Source: Alphaproteobacteria bacterium
Lineage (GTDB): Bacteria > Pseudomonadota > Alphaproteobacteria > UBA1280 > UBA12223
DNA length: 8,844 nt
NCBI GenBank assembly: GCA_003450915.1
Contig: DMEM01000080.1
Coordinates: forward strand, 1-8,844
Reading direction: 5' to 3'
Part shown: positions 5,574 to 8,844 of the stretch, one piece after another
Position numbering within the stretch: position 1 is the first letter of the stretch
How the letters are laid out: the number at the start of each line of letters is the position of its first letter
Notes under the pieces: model-generated
What the model was told of the DNA's origin: nothing
Databases searched by the model: none
Seen by the model: only the letters and a program-made list of their open reading frames with translations
Program-made: the position numbers and the translations under genes

Positions 5574-6287
5574 ATGAATACATCAGAAAACTTTCCAATG
5601 CCTGCCGATACAGAATATCATGAAATCGATGGGCTAAAAATTTACCTACACCACGACGACCTGCCTGCTGAAGTATATATCTCATTTAAAGGTCCTGTTG
5701 CTGTGGACTGTGAGATGAACAGAAACCTTGACCACAAAAAAGGAAAGCTATGCCTAGCTCAATTTAAAGCTGCGAATAGTGATATAAACCATTTGGTGAA
5801 ATTTAACGTTGACAAAAAAAATAACGCTCCAGTTTTGGTTCATCTTTTAGAAAACCCAAACTATGAAAAAATCTTTCATTTTGGGCGTGTTGATCTAGCT
5901 TTTTTAGGCTATAAGTTAGGAGCAACTCCTCGCAATATTTTTTGTACTCGAATTGCCTCTAAAATGATAAGAAGAGACAAAATATACGCAGAAGATCACA
6001 GTCTAAAGCCTCTTCTTAAAGAGTATTTAGGCGTTGAAATTTCCAAAGAAGAACAATGTTCAATGTGGGAAAATGAAGTTCTTACAGAAAACCAACTTAA
6101 GTACGCAGCTCTTGATGTAGAATATCTACACGATTTGAAAGCTCGGTTGCTACCAATAGCAATGATGGAAAAAATTGATGATCTTCTTTATGAAAATTGT
6201 CATTTTCTTGAAACTCAAATCAAAAACGACCTTCTCGGTCTGCCTGAAGACTTATTCTCTTACGGAACCAGACGACCTAAAAACTAA
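5574..6287 (+). CDS. RNase D paralogue, copy 3, catalytic residues intact
   Basis: A 237-residue DEDDy exonuclease, 30 residues longer than copy 1 through an N-terminal extension (about 19 residues before LKIYLHHDDLP) and a longer C-terminus (LLGLPEDLFSYGTRRPKN). The active site is complete: Exo I D45-x-E47 (AVDCEM), Exo II D107 in FHFGRVD, and Exo III Y177-x3-D181 (YAALDVEYLHDL). It is therefore expected to be a metal-dependent 3'-5' exoribonuclease like copy 1, acting on tRNA or other RNA 3' ends; a distinct substrate is possible but not shown. The ribosome binding site GGTGAT lies 4-9 bases before ATG, and the same GGTGAT precedes copy 2. It is a single-gene unit between its own promoter and terminator. 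Codon use (more CTG, GCC, CGT) looks less AT-biased than in copy 1, by eye. Confidence 0.88.
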   Translation: MNTSENFPMPADTEYHEIDGLKIYLHHDDLPAEVYISFKGPVAVDCEMNRNLDHKKGKLCLAQFKAANSDINHLVKFNVDKKNNAPVLVHLLENPNYEKIFHFGRVDLAFLGYKLGATPRNIFCTRIASKMIRRDKIYAEDHSLKPLLKEYLGVEISKEEQCSMWENEVLTENQLKYAALDVEYLHDLKARLLPIAMMEKIDDLLYENCHFLETQIKNDLLGLPEDLFSYGTRRPKN

Positions 6288-6302
6288 TAAACGGACATCT
6301 CT

Positions 6303-6330
6303 AAAAGCCAGCAAATACGCTGGCTTTTTT
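6303..6330 (+). terminator. Intrinsic terminator after RNase D copy 3
   Basis: AAAAGCCAGC (6303-6312) pairs perfectly with GCTGGCTTTT (6319-6328) over the loop AAATAC, and the T run continues to 6330. Confidence 0.9.
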
Positions 6331-6366
6331 ATATTTTTCAATCTCTTAATATTTACTTAAAATCCA

Positions 6367-6395
6367 TTGACTATTCAACATTTAATCCCTATAAT
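6367..6395 (+). promoter_or_regulatory. Consensus sigma-70 promoter for kpsF2
   Basis: TTGACT (6367-6372), 17-base spacer, perfect TATAAT (6390-6395). This is the best promoter in the window. It predicts an mRNA start near 6402 and a 5' UTR of about 43 bases. It also shows that the longer frame starting TTG at 6367 is not the real start. Confidence 0.8.
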
Positions 6396-6444
6396 ATACT
6401 TCGTTAAACAACCTTATTTTTTATTTTTTCAAAAGGAGTTCGTA

Positions 6445-7437
6445 ATGAACTTATCTGATAACAGTATTCTTGAAGCTGGCATTGAAGGATTCAACAAAGA
6501 AATTCAATCTTTACAAGATATGCGTAATAACCTTGGCGAAGAATTCATTCAAGCAGTAAAAATGATTGCTCAACGAAAACTAGGCTCTCTTATTGGCTTT
6601 GTAGCAATGGGGAAATCAGGTATTATTGCTGAAAAACTTGAAGCTTCTTACTCAAGCTGTGAAATGCCATCTATTTATGTAGACCCGGCCCGAGCAGCCC
6701 ATGGTGACCTAGGCAAGCTTTTATCGTGTGATGTTATCATTATGATTTCTCATTCCGGTAATACAACTGAGCTTCGACCTGTTATTAATTTCTGCAAAAA
6801 AAATGATAAAAAGATCATCGCAATTTGTGGAAAACGAGACTCTCATTTAGGTAGAAATAGTAATATCTTCCTTGATGATTCTGTAACAGAAGAAGCATGT
6901 CTTGCAAAAAAAGCACCGACGTCTTCATCAACATGTGCCTTAGTTATGGGCGATATTTTAATGATTGCGTTACAAAAAGAAATGGGCTTTACTGCTGAAA
7001 TTTTCAAACTTTACCACCCAGGCGGTGCGCTTGGAAACTTTCAGGCAGACAAAACATCTCTTGCTCATGAGTTGATGGTTGAGCCGTCTGTTGTTCCTCA
7101 CTATGCAACAGCACAAGAAGTCAGCGATACAATTGAAGACGGTGATATTGGCTGTGTCATAATTTTAAATGATGATAAGACTCTGGGAGGTTTTATCAGT
7201 AATGGAGATATGAACAAGCTATGTCGTAAACATAAAATGAAAGTGCCAGAATCTATAACTGCATCCGATTTTATGACTAAAACGCCTTTTACAATTGGTC
7301 CTGAAGAGCAAATAGTTACAGGTACCAGTATTATGGCAGATAAAGATATTACCGAACTTGTTGTTGTTCATCCAAACTCAAAACAAGTTTTAGGTATTCT
7401 ACGCTTAAAAACGTGTCTAAAACAGGGTGTCGTTTAA
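6445..7437 (+). CDS. KpsF/KdsD-family sugar-phosphate isomerase, copy 2 (divergent)
   Basis: A 330-residue protein with an SIS domain (about 40-190) and two CBS domains (about 205-263 and 272-327), the same layout as copy 1. The four E. coli KdsD catalytic residues are all kept: K57 (AMGKSG), E109 (SGNTTE), E150 (EEAC) and H191 (YHPGGALG). Conserved surroundings differ. GKSGHI reads GKSGII, SGES reads SGNT, and the PLGLAPTSSTT loop, nearly invariant in the family, reads LAKKAPTSSST. It is probably an active aldose-ketose isomerase, either a second arabinose-5-phosphate isomerase or one with a shifted substrate; sequence alone does not decide. ATG at 6445 is preceded by AAAAGGAG 6 bases upstream. 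It is transcribed alone from a consensus promoter and closed by a terminator 21 bases after the stop. Like E. coli kdsD/gutQ it could be a conditional isozyme, which is inference. Confidence 0.87.
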   Translation: MNLSDNSILEAGIEGFNKEIQSLQDMRNNLGEEFIQAVKMIAQRKLGSLIGFVAMGKSGIIAEKLEASYSSCEMPSIYVDPARAAHGDLGKLLSCDVIIMISHSGNTTELRPVINFCKKNDKKIIAICGKRDSHLGRNSNIFLDDSVTEEACLAKKAPTSSSTCALVMGDILMIALQKEMGFTAEIFKLYHPGGALGNFQADKTSLAHELMVEPSVVPHYATAQEVSDTIEDGDIGCVIILNDDKTLGGFISNGDMNKLCRKHKMKVPESITASDFMTKTPFTIGPEEQIVTGTSIMADKDITELVVVHPNSKQVLGILRLKTCLKQGVV

Positions 7438-7458
7438 ATAACAAACTTTTAATAACGA

Positions 7459-7492
7459 AAAAAAGAGATAGCCTGTTGGTTATCTCTTTTTT
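7459..7492 (+). terminator. Strong intrinsic terminator after kpsF2
   Basis: AAAAAAGAGATAGCC (7459-7473) pairs with GGTTATCTCTTTTTT (7478-7492), one G-T pair, loop TGTT. The T-rich tail runs to about 7495. Confidence 0.9.
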
Positions 7493-7576
7493 ATTTGCAA
7501 AAACTATTTATTTAGTGGTAGGCGTACGAGATATTTTATAATTTAAATCAAGTATTTACAATATCCATAATAAAAT

Positions 7577-7609
7577 TGTGCATTGCACACACAGTTTGTT
7601 GCGCTGCAA
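7577..7609. promoter_or_regulatory. Pair of operator-like palindromes 21 bp apart
   Basis: TGTGCATTGCACA (7577-7589) is a perfect dyad about T7583, and TTGCGCTGCAA (7599-7609) is a dyad about C7604. Both share TTGC/GCAA half-site character, and their centres are 21 bp apart, two helical turns. They lie just upstream of the promoter at 7622-7650, a plausible site for an activator or repressor dimer pair. No regulator gene is nearby. Confidence 0.4.
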
Positions 7610-7621
7610 TATTGTTTTTAG

Positions 7622-7650
7622 TTGAATAACCACATTTCTAGTACCATAAT
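7622..7650 (+). promoter_or_regulatory. Sigma-70 promoter driving the structured leader and 41-aa ORF
   Basis: TTGAAT (7622-7627), 17-base spacer, CATAAT (7645-7650). The predicted start near 7657 would give a leader of about 150 bases before the ATG at 7811. TATACT at 7781-7786 could be a second -10 nearer the ORF, but lacks a good -35. Confidence 0.55.
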
Positions 7651-7669
7651 AACTATACAACAATAATAA

Positions 7670-7728
7670 AGGAGCTACTGCATTAATAATGCAAAAGCCA
7701 TACAAGTTTTTATATACAAGTAGCTCCT
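7670..7728 (+). ncRNA. Candidate structured leader RNA or small RNA
   Basis: AGGAGCTACT (7670-7679) pairs perfectly with AGTAGCTCCT (7719-7728), a 10-bp stem closing a 39-nt loop. The loop contains a nested hairpin, GCATT-AAT-AATGC (7680-7692), and a direct repeat TACAAGT (7701-7707 and 7715-7721). TAACTTTTTA follows, so it could act as a weak terminator or attenuator. The 5' arm carries a Shine-Dalgarno-like AAAGGAG that the stem would sequester. Inside lies a 14-codon micro-ORF, 7689-7730 (MQKPYKFLYTSSS, stop), whose stop falls at the end of the 3' arm. It matches no RNA family I recognise. The pairing is directly visible; an RNA role is inference. Confidence 0.45.
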
Positions 7729-7810
7729 AATAACTTTTTAAATAATAACAATAAGCTCAACAACTGAACATCACACCTACTATACTCCACAATAGAAAGA
7801 GGATTTCACC

Positions 7811-7936
7811 ATGGCTGAAGAAACTAAAAAAGTAGTAGAAACGGATTTAAGCGAAAACATGCATCTACAGCATGATAAAGAAGCTAAAGATCTTTATGCC
7901 CCTGATGTTGAAACATTCGACGGATGGACTGCTTAA
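7811..7936 (+). CDS. Acidic 41-aa small protein, unknown function
   Basis: ATG at 7811 is preceded at 7 bases by AAGAGGA, and the frame ends TAA at 7934-7936. The peptide starts MAEETKKVVETDLSENMHLQ and ends with YAPDVETFDGWTA. It is rich in Glu/Asp, has no Cys, signal peptide or TM segment, and has a charged, likely helical N-terminal half and an aromatic C-terminal end. It has its own promoter region upstream and a very strong terminator 100 bases downstream, so the unit appears built to express this short gene. I recognise no family. A small regulatory or binding protein is possible, and a peptide precursor is less likely because no maturation enzyme is nearby. Alternatively the RNA is the functional product. 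Confidence 0.55.
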   Translation: MAEETKKVVETDLSENMHLQHDKEAKDLYAPDVETFDGWTA

Positions 7937-8036
7937 AACCGCCTAACCTACGGCAAATATCGATTTAAACTCTTAAAGACAAAATCTTTATATAGTTGAA
8001 AACGGACTTTCTGAGAACCCTACAGAATTTCTACCA

Positions 8037-8068
8037 AGCCGAGACTTACCAAGTCTCGGCTGTTTTTT
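8037..8068 (+). terminator. Very strong intrinsic terminator after the 41-aa ORF
   Basis: A perfect 11-bp stem, AGCCGAGACTT (8037-8047) with AAGTCTCGGCT (8051-8061), loop ACC, followed by GTTTTTT. The 100 bases between the ORF stop and this hairpin (7937-8036) hold no frame or motif that I can support. Confidence 0.93.
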
Positions 8069-8096
8069 ATAGTAATGAATATTCTAATTTATAAAA

Positions 8097-8124
8097 AAAG
8101 GCTGAGAGTAATACCTCAGCCTTT
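8097..8124 (-). terminator. Intrinsic terminator after the pilin-like gene
   Basis: AAAGGCTGAG (8097-8106) pairs with CTCAGCCTTT (8115-8124) over an 8-nt loop. On the minus strand it is followed by a run of T (complement of 8093-8099). It is 7 bases after the pilin-like stop and convergent with the terminator at 8037-8068. Confidence 0.88.
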
Positions 8125-8131
8125 CTATTTT

Positions 8132-8752
8132 TTAATCATTCGGATTATCTGCCACATCAAACATATAATTAATTGTATACGTTCCGTTTGCAGATATATA
8201 GTCTGTATATTTAAATTTACCAGCTGTTGATCCATCACCACCATCAACTTTATTATCTACTTCTTTAATTAAATCTAAATCATCAATGCCGTTAATATGA
8301 ACCCATAACCCACATTTTTTACCTGCTGAACATATTCCATCAGCCCATTTTGTTGTTTCTCCCCAAGATGTATCATCTCTTGATAAAATCATAATGTGTA
8401 AATTATTATAATCAGGATATAATAAGTAGTGTGCTGATACAGGATAATCAATATAAGGACCATTCCAGTTTCTTGTTCCATATGTCGCATGTTTTACAAC
8501 CATATCGGCACTTCTTAGAATATATTTTGATGGAGACGATGTTGCTGTTGGATATAAGCCTTCTCTATTATCTAAAACATATTGAGCATATGCCTTTCCA
8601 ACTTCTTGCATATTAGTTAATAATTTTGTAGCATTTGAATCTAAAATAGCAGAATGAATAGAAGCACCTGTTATTACGCTCAATGACCCAAAGATTGCCA
8701 AAGAAATCCTGGCATCCATTCCAAACATTGCACCTTTTTTACTATTATACAT
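8132..8752 (-). CDS. Type IV pilin/pseudopilin-like (GspG-like) surface protein
   Basis: A 206-residue protein with one N-terminal hydrophobic helix (about 15-37, ARISLAIFGSLSVITGASIH) continuing into an amphipathic helix (38-63), the classic pilin lollipop start. The globular part contains WNGPYIDYP (96-104), like the GspG WGGPYL turn, two cysteines, C141 and C147, that could form a disulfide loop, and VDGGDGSTAGKFKY (169-182), a GspG-like C-terminal motif. The leader is atypical: KKG is followed by AMFGMDAR rather than FTLIE, so the Glu at +5 is missing and the prepilin peptidase site is uncertain. It probably sits in or on the inner membrane and joins a type II secretion or pilus-like fibre. 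AGAGGT lies 5 bases before ATG. It is a single-gene unit with its own terminator, and no other secretion gene is in view. Confidence 0.72.
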   Translation of the reverse strand: MYNSKKGAMFGMDARISLAIFGSLSVITGASIHSAILDSNATKLLTNMQEVGKAYAQYVLDNREGLYPTATSSPSKYILRSADMVVKHATYGTRNWNGPYIDYPVSAHYLLYPDYNNLHIMILSRDDTSWGETTKWADGICSAGKKCGLWVHINGIDDLDLIKEVDNKVDGGDGSTAGKFKYTDYISANGTYTINYMFDVADNPND

Positions 8753-8788
8753 CGCATACCTCTATATTTTTTATTCTTAATATAAAAA

Positions 8789-8817
8789 AGCTTAGCATAA
8801 TAGTAATTTTTTTTCAA
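8789..8817 (-). promoter_or_regulatory. Weak candidate promoter for the pilin-like gene
   Basis: On the minus strand TTGAAA (8817-8812) is followed after 17 bases by TAAGCT (8794-8789). The -35 is good and the -10 is poor. It lies about 37 bases before the start codon. Confidence 0.3.
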
Positions 8818-8844
8818 ATTTTAGCAGAAAAATAATGTCAGCAG

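Noticed and set aside
6175..6360. 61-aa open frame overlapping the end of RNase D copy 3
   Set aside because: Out-of-frame shadow of the intact exonuclease; it runs through the terminator hairpin.
6367..6444. 26-residue N-terminal extension of kpsF2 from TTG at 6367
   Set aside because: The TTG is the -35 box of a consensus promoter, and the extension would be mostly untranscribed. AAAAGGAG points to ATG at 6445.
7689..7730. 13-residue micro-ORF as a stand-alone gene
   Set aside because: The ribosome binding site is 14 bases away and sequestered in a stem, so it is kept only as a possible leader peptide in a finding.
8431..8616. 61-aa open frame on the plus strand
   Set aside because: Antisense shadow of the pilin-like gene with no ribosome binding site or recognisable motif.

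Overview
The window looks like chromosomal DNA of an AT-rich (about one third GC by eye) Gram-negative bacterium, most likely an alphaproteobacterium. Four things point that way: a short single-domain RNase D (about 207 aa, no HRDC domain) next to a KpsF/KdsD-type arabinose-5-phosphate isomerase; an Hsp33 chaperone gene; a GATCCGGGAT-type intergenic palindrome; and a divergent pilin-like protein with a GMDARISLAIFG N-terminus. The isomerases imply Kdo-containing LPS or capsule. I cannot name a species.

Layout. 1-1452 is minus-strand: the start of an EamA/DMT-like transporter (cut by the window edge), a one-TM 78-aa protein just upstream of it in the same operon, a terminator, and a cytosolic histidine-kinase-like protein that lacks the phospho-acceptor His and the G2 box. 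From 1562 the genes run on the plus strand: Hsp33 (hslO, without its four zinc cysteines), then RNase D 2 bp downstream, then arabinose-5-phosphate isomerase (kpsF1). After a palindromic element and a terminator comes a small four-TM protein, followed by a second set of paralogues: a catalytically dead RNase D homologue carrying an in-frame 3 x 21 bp repeat, an intact RNase D homologue, and a second divergent KpsF. Each of these last four genes appears to be its own transcription unit with a recognisable promoter and intrinsic terminator.

7438-7810 has no ordinary gene. It holds a terminator, two palindromes 21 bp apart, a good sigma-70 promoter and a 59-nt stem-loop leader, and it leads into an acidic 41-aa ORF with a good ribosome binding site and a strong terminator. 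The window ends with a minus-strand pilin/pseudopilin-like gene.

The most unusual feature is the local expansion of the rnd-kpsF pair into three RNase D-like and two isomerase genes, one of them a pseudoenzyme. Three separate proteins (Hsp33, the kinase and RNase D copy 2) keep their fold but have lost their defining catalytic or metal-binding residues. No tRNA, rRNA, CRISPR array or insertion sequence was seen.
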